NCBI RefSeq assembly: GCF_007671655.1
Contig: NZ_VCGX01000005.1
Span: forward strand, 46,115-110,114
Length of the DNA stretch: 64,000 nt
From: Marinobacter piscis
Lineage (GTDB): Bacteria; Pseudomonadota; Gammaproteobacteria; Pseudomonadales; Oleiphilaceae
Reading direction: 5' to 3'
Shown here: positions 21,850-31,385 of the stretch, piece after piece
How the letters are laid out: each line of letters begins with the position of its first letter
How positions within the stretch are numbered: position 1 is the stretch's first letter
Translations under genes and position numbers: made by a program
The notes under the pieces: model-generated
Databases searched by the model: none
The model's input: the letters and a program-made list of their open reading frames with translations, nothing else
Told to the model about the DNA's origin: nothing

Positions 21850-22956
21850 ATGGCACTGAACAGCGTTGAAGAAATTGTTGAAGACATCCGCCAGGGTAAG
21901 ATGGTTATCCTGATGGACGACGAAGACCGGGAGAATGAAGGCGATCTGGTGATGGCTGCCGAGCACTGCTCCGCGGAAGACATCAACTTTATGGCCCGTT
22001 TTGGTCGTGGTCTCATCTGTATGCCTATGACCCGTGAGCGTTGTGAGCAGCTGGAGCTGCCGCTGATGGTGCAGCAGAACGCGTCAGGCTTTGGTACCAA
22101 GTTTACCCTGTCAATCGAGGCAGCCACGGGTGTTACTACGGGTATTTCTGCGGCCGACCGCGCGCGCACAGTACAGGCAGCGGTTGCCCGCAACGCCAGG
22201 CCCTCAGATCTGGTACAGCCGGGCCATATTTTCCCGCTGATGGCGGATCCGGGCGGCGTGCTCAGCCGTGCAGGCCATACAGAGGCCTCCTGCGATCTGG
22301 CCTCCCTGGCAGGCTGTGAGCCCGCCGGCGTTATTTGTGAAATCATGAACGACGATGGCTCCATGGCGCGCCGGGAAGACCTGGAGCGTTTTGCTCAGGA
22401 GCATGGCCTTAAAATCGGCACTATCGCCGATCTGATTCACTACCGCACCACTCACGAACGCACCGTTGAGTGCATTGAAGAGAATCAGCTGGATACAGAG
22501 TACGGCGTGTTCAGGTTGCGGACGTACCGGGATGTTATCCAGGGTTCCACGCACCTTGCGATGGTGTGCGGGGATATCGCGGGCGATGAGCCTGTGCATG
22601 TGCGGGTTCATATTACCGACACACTCCGGGACCTGTTGGGTGCGCGCCGCAAGGACTCGCGCAGCTGGCCGCTGCACCATGCGCTTGAAAAAGTAGCTGC
22701 AGAAGGCCGGGGCGTTGTGGTTCTGCTGAACAGTGCAGAAGACAGCTACAACCTGGAAGACCGCATGCAGGATTTCTTTGATCAGGGGCAGGGTAAAGGC
22801 AGCTCTGGTGTCTACTTTACCGTGGGTACCGGTTCCCAGATTCTGCGGGATATAGGCGTCAGCAAGATGCGCCTGCTGAGTCCGCCGGTAAAATACTCAG
22901 CCATTTCCGGTTTTGACCTGGAAGTTGTTGAGTACATTCCGTATACCCCCGAATGA
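21850..22956 (+). CDS. ribB: 3,4-dihydroxy-2-butanone-4-phosphate synthase with degenerate cyclohydrolase II domain (RibBX type)
   Basis: The N-terminal domain (about 1-200) is an intact DHBP synthase: DDEDRENEGD metal and substrate loop, GFGTKFTLSIEAATGVTTGIS and HTEASCDLA. The C-terminal half aligns with GTP cyclohydrolase II in outline (HLAMVCGDIAG, AEGRGVVVLLN, DIGVSKMRLLSPP), but the zinc cysteine set and the active-site loop are gone. It should therefore make DHBP only. Such RibBX variants are described in proteobacteria (Brutinel et al. 2013, from memory). The start is MALNSVEEI at 21850 with AAGGGTG upstream; the frame is open back to 21793. Confidence 0.93.
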   Translation: MALNSVEEIVEDIRQGKMVILMDDEDRENEGDLVMAAEHCSAEDINFMARFGRGLICMPMTRERCEQLELPLMVQQNASGFGTKFTLSIEAATGVTTGISAADRARTVQAAVARNARPSDLVQPGHIFPLMADPGGVLSRAGHTEASCDLASLAGCEPAGVICEIMNDDGSMARREDLERFAQEHGLKIGTIADLIHYRTTHERTVECIEENQLDTEYGVFRLRTYRDVIQGSTHLAMVCGDIAGDEPVHVRVHITDTLRDLLGARRKDSRSWPLHHALEKVAAEGRGVVVLLNSAEDSYNLEDRMQDFFDQGQGKGSSGVYFTVGTGSQILRDIGVSKMRLLSPPVKYSAISGFDLEVVEYIPYTPE

Positions 22957-23003
22957 TAAACCTGGCTACAGCACAATGGCTGTAGCCCGAGAAGGAGCCA
23001 CCA

Positions 23004-23480
23004 ATGGCAGATATTAAAGTAATTGAAGGTGATTTTACCCAGTGCTCAGGGCGTTATGCGCTGGTCGTGGGACGTTTTAACAGCTTTCTGGTGGAGAGCC
23101 TGGTAGATGGCGCCATCGACGCACTGCGTCGTCACGGCATTGCGGACAGTGACATTACCGTTGTGCGCGTTCCCGGGGCCTATGAAATGCCGCTGGCCGT
23201 TAAGCGGGTCGCCGAAACCGGTGCCCACGATGCCATCATTGCGCTCGGCGCCGTGATTCGTGGTGGAACGCCACACTTTGAATACGTGGCCGGTGAAGCC
23301 TCCAGTGGTATTGGCGCAGCAAGCCTGGAGACTGATGTTCCGGTCGCCTTCGGGGTGCTTACTGTCGATTCCATTGAGCAGGCCATCGAGCGTTCCGGTA
23401 CCAAAGCAGGCAACAAAGGTGCTGAAGCGGCTGTGACAGCGCTGGAAATGGTTAGCCTGTTCAAGAAGCTGGGTGAGTGA
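23004..23480 (+). CDS. ribH: 6,7-dimethyl-8-ribityllumazine synthase
   Basis: Condenses DHBP with the ribityl-aminouracil to lumazine, the penultimate riboflavin step. 158 residues with [30 protein letters not shown] and [16 protein letters not shown], all standard binding loops. A good GAAGGAG site lies before the ATG. It overlaps nusB, the usual ribH-nusB pair. It is called ribE in some genomes. Confidence 0.97.
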   Translation: MADIKVIEGDFTQCSGRYALVVGRFNSFLVESLVDGAIDALRRHGIADSDITVVRVPGAYEMPLAVKRVAETGAHDAIIALGAVIRGGTPHFEYVAGEASSGIGAASLETDVPVAFGVLTVDSIEQAIERSGTKAGNKGAEAAVTALEMVSLFKKLGE

Positions 23481-23956
23481 TGAGCGACACTGACGAGACC
23501 ACCCCCCAGCCGGCACCGTCGGGTCAGCCAAAAGCTGGCGATCGGCGCCGTGCACGGGTTCTGGCAATGCAGGGGCTTTATCAGCGCCACTTTACCAAGA
23601 GCCCGATCTCCGACATTGAAGCCGAGTTCATGATCGACAATGACATGACGAAAGTGGACTCATTGTATTTCCGGGACGTTCTGCGCGGTGTTCATCGCGA
23701 GCAGGCCGAGCTGGATAAACTGATTGAGCCATTTCTCGACCGCCCGTTACCTGAAGTGGACCCGGTAGAGCTGGCTATTGTGCGCGTGGGGGCGTATGAG
23801 CTTCGCCACCGCCTGGACGTTCCTTACCGGGTAGTGATCAACGAAGGCATTGAGCTGGCAAAGCGTTTCGGTGGCACCGAAGGGCACAGGTTTGTGAACA
23901 GTGTGCTGGACAAGCTGGGCCGCCGCTTACGACTCGCTGAAACCCGCTCACTCTGA
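23480..23956 (+). CDS. nusB: Transcription antitermination factor NusB
   Basis: Binds boxA RNA with NusE (S10) in rRNA antitermination. About 158 residues from the ATG at 23480, which overlaps the ribH stop (TGATG); a GTG three bases earlier is an alternative. A disordered Pro-rich N-terminus (about 1-24) precedes the helical fold with RRRARVLAMQGLYQ and LPEVDPVELAIVRVGAYELR. The end is GTEGHRFVNSVLDKLGRRLR. A candidate boxA target lies in this window at 63938-63949. Confidence 0.96.
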   Translation: MSDTDETTPQPAPSGQPKAGDRRRARVLAMQGLYQRHFTKSPISDIEAEFMIDNDMTKVDSLYFRDVLRGVHREQAELDKLIEPFLDRPLPEVDPVELAIVRVGAYELRHRLDVPYRVVINEGIELAKRFGGTEGHRFVNSVLDKLGRRLRLAETRSL

Positions 23957-23959
23957 CCG

Positions 23960-24925
23960 ATGGGTGAGTTCGAACTGATCCGGCAATACTTCTTGCCGTT
24001 GGCGCAGCTGCCTGGCTCCGGCGCGGTTATCGTGGGGCCGGGCGATGATTGTGCTGTTCAGAGAGTTCCCCCTGGTCAGGACCTGGTTTTCTCCATCGAC
24101 ACGCTGGTTGAAGGCGTGCACTTTCCCCCGAATTATCGCCCGGATTTCCTGGCCTGGAGAGCGCTTGCGGTTGCTGCAAGCGATCTCGCAGCCATGGGGG
24201 CCGACCCTGATTGTTTTACGCTTGCGCTGACACTTCCTGAAGCCAGTGAGTCCTGGCTGCAGCAATTTGCCCATGGTCTGGGCCGCGCCGCCAGCCAGTT
24301 CGGTCTGTCCCTGGCTGGCGGTGATACAACCCGTGGCCCGTTAACGTTAAGTGTTCAGGTGCACGGGCTGGTGGAGCAGGGCGGCGCGCTACTGCGTTCC
24401 GGCGCCAGGGCTGGCGACCTGATTGTGGCCTCCGGCACCCTGGGCGATGCGGGCGCCGCTCTGGGCTTCCTGAGTGCCGGGGATGAACATCAGCTCGGGA
24501 ACGATGAGCAGTTTCTGCTGGAGCGTTACCATCACCCCATTCCCAGGCTCAAGCTGGGTGCCGCCCTGAGAAGCAGGGCGACGGCTGCAATTGATATCTC
24601 CGATGGTCTGCTGGCGGATCTGGGGCATATTCTTGAAGCGTCCGGGGTGGGAGCCAGTATTGAAACTGCCAATGTGCCCCTGTCAGCGGCACTGCGCCGG
24701 GTAAAACAGCAACAGGCGTTGAATTATGCCCTGCATTCCGGCGATGATTATGAACTCTGTGCAACCATTCCCGAGGCGGTCTGGAAGGAAGCGCCTCAGT
24801 GGTTAAAGCACGAGCTTGCCGTGATTGGTGTTATTGATCCGGGACCCGGTTTGCGGGTTGATGGTGCTGCGACAGAGCCGGGCCCTGAGCCTGCGGGTTT
24901 TGATCATTTCAGGAGCAGTGTATGA
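23960..24925 (+). CDS. thiL: Thiamine-monophosphate kinase
   Basis: Phosphorylates thiamine monophosphate to the diphosphate cofactor; 321 residues. PurM-like fold with GPGDDCAVQ, the metal-binding FSIDTLVEGVHF, AASDLAAMGADP and GGDTTRGPL. The C-terminal half has DISDGLLADLGHI and HSGDDYELC. It follows nusB by 3 bases and overlaps pgpA by 4; nusB-thiL-pgpA is a conserved string. Confidence 0.96.
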   Translation: MGEFELIRQYFLPLAQLPGSGAVIVGPGDDCAVQRVPPGQDLVFSIDTLVEGVHFPPNYRPDFLAWRALAVAASDLAAMGADPDCFTLALTLPEASESWLQQFAHGLGRAASQFGLSLAGGDTTRGPLTLSVQVHGLVEQGGALLRSGARAGDLIVASGTLGDAGAALGFLSAGDEHQLGNDEQFLLERYHHPIPRLKLGAALRSRATAAIDISDGLLADLGHILEASGVGASIETANVPLSAALRRVKQQQALNYALHSGDDYELCATIPEAVWKEAPQWLKHELAVIGVIDPGPGLRVDGAATEPGPEPAGFDHFRSSV

Positions 24926-25449
24926 GCCAGGAAGAGCAGTGGCCGGAGCCGGATGTCCCCCAGACCATTCTGCCGCCGGGGTTTCTGAAACATCCCGTAC
25001 ATCTGCTGGCCTTCGGGTTTGGCAGCGGGGCCGTGTCCCGGGCACCTGGCACCTGGGGGAGTCTGGCAGCTATTCCGATCTGGTACAGCTTTGCCTGGTT
25101 GCCAGCCTCAGCTTACTGGTCGATTGTTGCCCTGGCGTTTGTTCTGGGTATCTGGTTGTGTGGAAAGACTGCCACAGACCTGAAGGTGCATGACCACGGC
25201 GGTATTGTCTGGGATGAGTTTGTGGGCATGTGGATTGCCCTGGGGCTTTTCCCTGATCAGATATACGGTGTCTTGTCGGCATTTCTGGTCTTCAGGTTTT
25301 TTGATGTGCTCAAACCCTGGCCCATCAGCTGGCTCGATGAGCGCCTGCCCGGAGGCCTGGGGATCATGGTGGACGATGTGGTGGCCGGCGTTATGGCGCT
25401 TCCGTGCCTGCTGGCCATCGATATCTGGCTGATGCCCTACGTTGTTTAG
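24922..25449 (+). CDS. pgpA: Phosphatidylglycerophosphatase A
   Basis: Inner-membrane phosphatase that converts phosphatidylglycerol phosphate to phosphatidylglycerol; 175 residues. The family motifs GAVSRAPGTWGSL and HDHGGIVWDEFVGMW are intact, the latter carrying the acidic catalytic residues. Several membrane helices follow. ATGA overlap with thiL and an AGGAG site support the start. It is the last gene of the nrdR-rib-nusB-thiL-pgpA series. Confidence 0.95.
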   Translation: MSQEEQWPEPDVPQTILPPGFLKHPVHLLAFGFGSGAVSRAPGTWGSLAAIPIWYSFAWLPASAYWSIVALAFVLGIWLCGKTATDLKVHDHGGIVWDEFVGMWIALGLFPDQIYGVLSAFLVFRFFDVLKPWPISWLDERLPGGLGIMVDDVVAGVMALPCLLAIDIWLMPYVV

Positions 25450-25546
25450 TCCTGACAGGTTGCCCCCGCTGGCTGCCGCGTTCAGAATACGTCCCAGTTT
25501 CTTATCTGTGGCCTATCCGGGCCTCCCTGTGTTGTAAGGAGAAATA

Positions 25547-26203
25547 ATGCGTGTTGTTCATGTTTTTCGTGCTGCCCTGACAGTACTGGCCCTGACGGTT
25601 GTTGCGGGTTGTTCCACTGCGGTTACCAAGCTTGAGACCTGGGAGGGCAGCCCGTCTGCTGCTGCAGAAGCCGCAACGCTGAAAGCTCCGGGCGCCATTC
25701 GCGTTACCCGGGTTAACGGGCGTTCCATGACCAACTATCTGATGGACGACTTGGCACTGGACTATGCGCTGTTACCAGGCGAAAACGAAGTGGTATTTAC
25801 CTATAAGACCATCTGGGCCAAGTCGGGTGTTGTAGAGAATGGCGAATCCAAGGTTCATGTGATCAAGAGTGAGCCGCAGGTTGTGCGGTTTGATGCCAGT
25901 GCCAGTGAGACTTACCGGTTTGAATTTGATAAGCCCGGCTCCCGGAGAGAGGCCGAGCAGAGTATGCCGGAGTTCTCGGCGTCCATTGTTAACGCAGAGG
26001 GTGAAGTGATGGCCCGCTCTACCGACTGGTCTTCAGCTCGTAAAGCTCAGGCAGAGCGGACGCCATTGTCTGACGGTCAGGCATCTGGCGGGCAGGGTAT
26101 GTCAGGCAGTGCTGACGCAGGCTCGCTGGAGCGCTTGAAGGCCACCTGGCAGACTGCGACCGAGGAAGAGAAAAAAGCGTTTCTGCGCTGGGCTTTCGAA
26201 TAA
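25547..26203 (+). CDS. DUF2057-like lipoprotein
   Basis: 218 residues. The signal peptide ends in a lipobox (VVAGCS), so it is probably a lipoprotein. The following domain (about 45-165) has the character of DUF2057/YccT proteins: an initial VTRVNGRS, the LPGENEVVFTYKTIWAKSG segment and a later DASASETYRFEF. A Gly/Ser-rich linker (about 175-195) leads to a charged tail LERLKATWQTATEEEKKAFLRW. No defined function for the family is known to me. A clear AAGGAG site precedes the ATG. It stands alone between pgpA and a convergent regulator gene. Confidence 0.75.
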   Translation: MRVVHVFRAALTVLALTVVAGCSTAVTKLETWEGSPSAAAEAATLKAPGAIRVTRVNGRSMTNYLMDDLALDYALLPGENEVVFTYKTIWAKSGVVENGESKVHVIKSEPQVVRFDASASETYRFEFDKPGSRREAEQSMPEFSASIVNAEGEVMARSTDWSSARKAQAERTPLSDGQASGGQGMSGSADAGSLERLKATWQTATEEEKKAFLRWAFE

Positions 26204-26213
26204 GAGCCGGAGG

Positions 26214-27122
26214 TCAGGCCAGCCAGTCGGTAACCGCCGGGTCGCTGGTCAGCCTCTCCCAGAACCACATCAGTGCCTTGCCTTTATCGGTGGCGTGTCG
26301 GGCAGCCTGCAGAGATATCGGTTGCCTGGGCTCCGCTACCTGCTTCTCGATGAGTTCCCCGGACTCAAGCAGGGCGGTTATCCGGGAGCGGGGCAGCCAG
26401 CCTACCCCCAGGCCGGCTTTTTGTATGGCGATTTTATGACTGACCGTGGTTCCGGTCAGCGTGCGTTGCCGGTGAAAGATGCCGGCATGGCCTGCCGGCA
26501 GTGACCGGGAGGAATCGGCTGCAACTGCAGCGGGAAAGCGCAGAATGTCCTCCTCGCTCAACGGGACGTTAACCTGTGCCAGTGGGTGATCCGGCGCAAC
26601 CGCAAAGACGAACTCCATAGCCCCGAGTGTCTGGCTGGCGAAGTTGCCGGCTGGCTTGCTGATATCATCCGCCCCCACAATCAGGTCCGCCCTGCGGTCC
26701 CGTAGCGCATCCCAGGTACCGGCAAACACCTCCTCTATAATCTGCACATCCACGGGAACGCCCATGGCATAAAAGTCCTTGATCGCCGGAAACAGGCATT
26801 CTGCCGGCAGCAAGGAGTTAATGCCGATGCGCAGAGTGGTTTCCCAGCCCTGTGCAACCTGTTGCGTTGAGTGTGCCAGGCTGGTGGCCGCATCAAGAAG
26901 GGTACGACCTTCCCGGAGCAGGTAATGGCCGGCGGGAGTGAGTTCAGCCTTGTGCCCGCTGCGATCAAAGAGAGAAACATTAAGGTCTTCTTCAAGTTTC
27001 TGCACGGTATAGCTTATCGCGGAGGGCACCCGGAACAAGGCGTTGGCGGCTCCGGCAAAGCTGCCTTTGCGGTCAATGGCGTCAAGAACTCTCAGGGCGT
27101 CTATAGTGATGGCTGTCTGCAT
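26214..27122 (-). CDS. LysR-family transcriptional regulator, YhaJ-like
   Basis: 302 residues. The N-terminal winged helix-turn-helix (ALRVLDAIDRKGSFAGAANAL, then VPSAISYTVQKLEEDL and LFDRSGHKAELT) closely resembles E. coli YhaJ as I remember it. The C-terminal effector domain spans about 95-300. It is divergent from a glutathionyl-hydroquinone reductase gene across about 100 bp; yhaJ and yqjG are also neighbours in E. coli, which supports a role in the response to quinones or aromatic compounds. The effector is unknown. Confidence 0.88.
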   Translation of the reverse strand: MQTAITIDALRVLDAIDRKGSFAGAANALFRVPSAISYTVQKLEEDLNVSLFDRSGHKAELTPAGHYLLREGRTLLDAATSLAHSTQQVAQGWETTLRIGINSLLPAECLFPAIKDFYAMGVPVDVQIIEEVFAGTWDALRDRRADLIVGADDISKPAGNFASQTLGAMEFVFAVAPDHPLAQVNVPLSEEDILRFPAAVAADSSRSLPAGHAGIFHRQRTLTGTTVSHKIAIQKAGLGVGWLPRSRITALLESGELIEKQVAEPRQPISLQAARHATDKGKALMWFWERLTSDPAVTDWLA

Positions 27123-27224
27123 GTTCGAATAATCTGATGGTGTTGGCCAGAATTGATTGCTTGAGAGAGTAGCAGTTTGGCCGCTATTGTAGCTATTACA
27201 GCATTGTAGAGATGGGAGTCAGAC

Positions 27225-28211
27225 ATGGGTCTTCTGGTAGACGGACAGTGGCATGATCATTGGTATGACACCAGTAAAACCGGTGGCAAGTTTGAGCGTG
27301 AGGCTGCGCGCTTCCGGAACTGGGTAACAGTAGATGGTTCCGCGGGGCCGGCAGGAGAAGGTGGCTTCAAGGCTGAGTCCGCGCGCTATCATTTGTACGT
27401 ATCTCTGGCCTGTCCCTGGGCGCATCGCACGCTTATTTTCCGCAAGCTGAAAGGGCTTGAGAAGCACATTTCCGTATCCGTCGTGCATCCGGACATGGTC
27501 GAGAATGGCTGGGAGTTCCGGCCGGGCGAGAGTGAGCATACAGACGATCTGCACAACTTCCGTTTTATGCACCAGGTGTATACCAAGGCGGCGCCGGACT
27601 ATTCAGGACGGGTAACGGTTCCGTCTCTGTGGGACAAGAAGCAGGAGACGATCGTCAGCAATGAGTCGGCAGACATTATCCGTATGTTCAATTCGGCCTT
27701 CGATGCTCTGGACGGTGTAAATGCCGACCTGGACCTCTATCCCGAGGCTCTCCGGGCAGACATTGATGCAGTGAATGAGCGGGTTTACAACACGGTTAAT
27801 AACGGTGTGTACAAGGCGGGCTTTGCTACGGCTCAGGATCAGTATGAAAAGGCCTATGCCGAGCTGTTTGAGTCGCTGGACTGGCTGGAGACAAAGTTAT
27901 CAGGGCAGAGGTATCTGACGGGGAGCACAATTACAGAAGCTGACTGGCGGTTGTTTACCACGCTGGTGCGGTTTGATGCGGTGTATTACAGCCACTTCAA
28001 GTGTAATCGTCAGCGGATCAGCGACTTTCCGGCGTTGTCAGGCTACGTGCGTGAGCTGTATCAGGTGCCCGGAGTGGCTGAAACCGTCAGTATTGATCAG
28101 ATCAAGCGCCACTACTATGTGAGCCAGCGGACGATCAACCCGACACAGATTGTACCTGTGGGGCCGTCGCTGGACTTCACCTCTCCCCACGGGCGCGACA
28201 GTCTCAGCTGA
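27225..28211 (+). CDS. Glutathionyl-hydroquinone reductase (Xi-class GST, YqjG/ECM4 type)
   Basis: Reduces glutathionyl-hydroquinones with glutathione; cytoplasmic, 328 residues. The thioredoxin-like domain has the catalytic Cys in SLACPWAHRTLIFRKLKGL and the family stretch VVHPDMVENGWEF. The helical domain contains NNGVYKAGFATAQDQYEKA. The ATG follows GGGAG. The upstream region carries the dyad-like sequence TATTGTAGCTATTACA, a possible binding site for the divergent LysR regulator. The 3' end overlaps ispB on the other strand by 8 bases. Confidence 0.95.
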   Translation: MGLLVDGQWHDHWYDTSKTGGKFEREAARFRNWVTVDGSAGPAGEGGFKAESARYHLYVSLACPWAHRTLIFRKLKGLEKHISVSVVHPDMVENGWEFRPGESEHTDDLHNFRFMHQVYTKAAPDYSGRVTVPSLWDKKQETIVSNESADIIRMFNSAFDALDGVNADLDLYPEALRADIDAVNERVYNTVNNGVYKAGFATAQDQYEKAYAELFESLDWLETKLSGQRYLTGSTITEADWRLFTTLVRFDAVYYSHFKCNRQRISDFPALSGYVRELYQVPGVAETVSIDQIKRHYYVSQRTINPTQIVPVGPSLDFTSPHGRDSLS

Positions 28212-29172
28212 CCCGCGCCACGGCAACCTGGGCGAGTAGCTCCAGGGCTTCTTTATAGGGAGAGTCAGGAAGAGCTTTGAGAGCATCGGAGGCTTGCGCG
28301 GCTTCGGCTCTGGCTTTTTTCATGGTGTACTCCAGAGCCCCGGAGCTTTCCACAAGCCCGAGAATCCTGGGCAGGCTGTCCAGTCCGGCCTTGCGGATCG
28401 CCTGGCGGATAAGCTGGCGATCGTCTTCGGTGCTGCGAGTCATGGCATGGATCAGGGGCAATGTGGTTTTGCCTTCTGCCAGGTCGTCACCCACATTTTT
28501 CCCCATGGCTTCGGCATCACCCCGGTAATCCAGAACATCGTCTACCAGCTGAAACGCCAGCCCCAGGTGTTTGCCATAGTCTTTCAGCGCCTGCACCCGG
28601 GTCTCGCTGGCATTCGCCAGCAGGGCACCGGAATGGGACGAGGCTTCAAAGAGCATGGCGGTTTTGTTGTGAATTACCGTCATGTACTGCTCTTCGGTAA
28701 TATCCGGGTTTTTCACGTTCATCAGCTGCATCACCTCGCCCTGGGCAATCACGGCCGTGGCCCGGGACAGTACGTCCATAATCGGCAGGTTTCGCAGCTC
28801 GACCATCATCTCGAATGAACGGGCATAGAGAAAATCGCCTACCAGAACGCTGGGAGCGTTACCCCATTGGGCATTGGCTGTTCTTCTGCCGCGGCGCATG
28901 TCAGAGGTGTCGACAACGTCATCGTGCAGCAGGGTGGCTGTGTGCAGGAATTCGATAACAACGGCCAGCTTGATATGCTCGTCGTCTGTATAGCCGGCAG
29001 CCTGACTGGCCAGTAACACCAGCAATGGACGCAGACGCTTGCCGCCGCTTTCAATGATATGCTGGGCTACTTTCTCCACCATGGGGACATCGGAGGCAAG
29101 CCGCTGGATGATCAGGTCATTAACACGGTTGAAGTCAGTTGCCACTGTGTCGTATATGCGCTGGGCTGTCAT
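28204..29172 (-). CDS. ispB: Octaprenyl diphosphate synthase
   Basis: Makes the polyprenyl side chain of ubiquinone. From the ATG at 29172 (MTAQRIYDTVATDFNRVN) it has 322 residues, the normal length; the upstream open frame has no family character. The first aspartate-rich motif is LLHDDVVDTSDMRRG and the second VDDVLDYRGD. GGKRLRP near residue 45 binds IPP. It is divergent from rplU, as in E. coli and Pseudomonas. The chain length cannot be proven from sequence. Confidence 0.95.
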   Translation of the reverse strand: MTAQRIYDTVATDFNRVNDLIIQRLASDVPMVEKVAQHIIESGGKRLRPLLVLLASQAAGYTDDEHIKLAVVIEFLHTATLLHDDVVDTSDMRRGRRTANAQWGNAPSVLVGDFLYARSFEMMVELRNLPIMDVLSRATAVIAQGEVMQLMNVKNPDITEEQYMTVIHNKTAMLFEASSHSGALLANASETRVQALKDYGKHLGLAFQLVDDVLDYRGDAEAMGKNVGDDLAEGKTTLPLIHAMTRSTEDDRQLIRQAIRKAGLDSLPRILGLVESSGALEYTMKKARAEAAQASDALKALPDSPYKEALELLAQVAVARVS

Positions 29173-29275
29173 GCGGCTTTTAGGTCCCTTGCTGATGTCG
29201 TATGTGATGCGTGTTTTGATAATACAGGCAGGTCGCGGCAATCCTAGGTTTTGCTGCGGTTACTGTCAACTTGGC

Positions 29276-29304
29276 TTGTATTACCGCGTTGCTTTTCGTA
29301 CAAT
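29276..29304 (+). promoter_or_regulatory. Probable rplU-rpmA promoter
   Basis: TTGTAT (29276-29281), a 17-bp spacer and TACAAT (29299-29304) lie about 110 bp before rplU. Box match and spacing fit a sigma70 promoter; the start site has not been measured. Confidence 0.6.
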
Positions 29305-29414
29305 CACGCGCCCAACTCATCCCAACCTGCGCTCCCTGCAATAGGGTTGCCGAAGCGCTTCCCTTAGAACCAGGCGGATAAGAGCAGGGATGGGTCAATC
29401 GCGGAGTAATGTTA

Positions 29415-29726
29415 ATGTACGCAGTTATTGTAAGCGGTGGTAAGCAGCACCGTGTAAAAGAAGGCGAAACTCTGAAGCTGGAAAAGCTGGAAGCGGAAAC
29501 CGGCGGCAGCGTTGAGTTTGATCGCGTTCTGCTGGTGGCCGATGGCGACAACGTTAAAGTTGGCGCACCGGTTGTAGACGGTGCCAAGGTTACCGCCGAG
29601 GTGGTTAGCCACGGACGTCATGATAAAGTTAATATCATCAAGTTCCGTCGTCGTAAGCACTCGATGAAGCGTCAGGGCCACCGTCAGTGGTTTACTGAAG
29701 TGAAGGTCACGGGTATCCAGGGCTGA
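29415..29726 (+). CDS. rplU: 50S ribosomal protein L21
   Basis: L21, 103 residues from the ATG at 29415 ([14 protein letters not shown]). An ATG two codons earlier (29409) is only 2 bases from the GGAG site, whereas 29415 has the right 8-base spacing. The conserved [16 protein letters not shown] rRNA-binding segment is present. It is followed by rpmA after 42 bases. Confidence 0.97.
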   Translation: MYAVIVSGGKQHRVKEGETLKLEKLEAETGGSVEFDRVLLVADGDNVKVGAPVVDGAKVTAEVVSHGRHDKVNIIKFRRRKHSMKRQGHRQWFTEVKVTGIQG

Positions 29727-29768
29727 TCCCGGTAAACCCGGAAAAACCCTTTTAACAGGAGGCTAATC

Positions 29769-30029
29769 ATGGCTCATAAAAAAGCAGCAGGTAGTACCCG
29801 TAACGGTCGGGATTCCGAGTCGAAACGGCTTGGGGTGAAGCGCTACGGCGGTGAAACAGTTTCTGCGGGCAGCATTATTGTTCGTCAGCGCGGAACCAGG
29901 TTCCACGCAGGCAGCAATGTTGGCCTGGGTAAAGACCACACTCTGTTTGCCAAGGCAAACGGTGAGGTCAAATTCGAAGTGAGAGGTCCGAAGAGCCGCA
30001 AGACTGTAAGTATCGTTCCAGCTGCGTAA
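29769..30029 (+). CDS. rpmA: 50S ribosomal protein L27
   Basis: L27, 86 residues, whose N-terminal tail reaches the peptidyl transferase centre. It starts [20 protein letters not shown] and so has no N-terminal cleavage extension of the Firmicutes type. [13 protein letters not shown] is the core motif. The AACAGGAGG ribosome binding site is strong. Co-transcribed with rplU and followed by a terminator before obgE. Confidence 0.98.
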   Translation: MAHKKAAGSTRNGRDSESKRLGVKRYGGETVSAGSIIVRQRGTRFHAGSNVGLGKDHTLFAKANGEVKFEVRGPKSRKTVSIVPAA

Positions 30030-30107
30030 GCAGCGGCGATCCGGTTCTTCAGAGCCTTAGGCAGCTCTTGTGCTGTGCTGTTGCAGCCAGCGGCAAGAGT
30101 CGCCCGG

Positions 30108-30145
30108 AGCCCCGCAAAGCTTCCCAGAGGCTGCGGGGCTTTTTG
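30108..30145 (+). terminator. Intrinsic terminator of rplU-rpmA
   Basis: AGCCCCGCA (30108-30116) pairs with TGCGGGGCT (30132-30140), followed by a T-run. It lies 78 bases after rpmA, so obgE probably also has its own promoter or relies on read-through. Confidence 0.88.
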
Positions 30146-30171
30146 TTTATGCGCTATGCGCAAAGGGTTGA

Positions 30172-31365
<1,194 letters not shown>

Positions 31366-31385
31366 AGAGAGGTAACACCCCTGTC

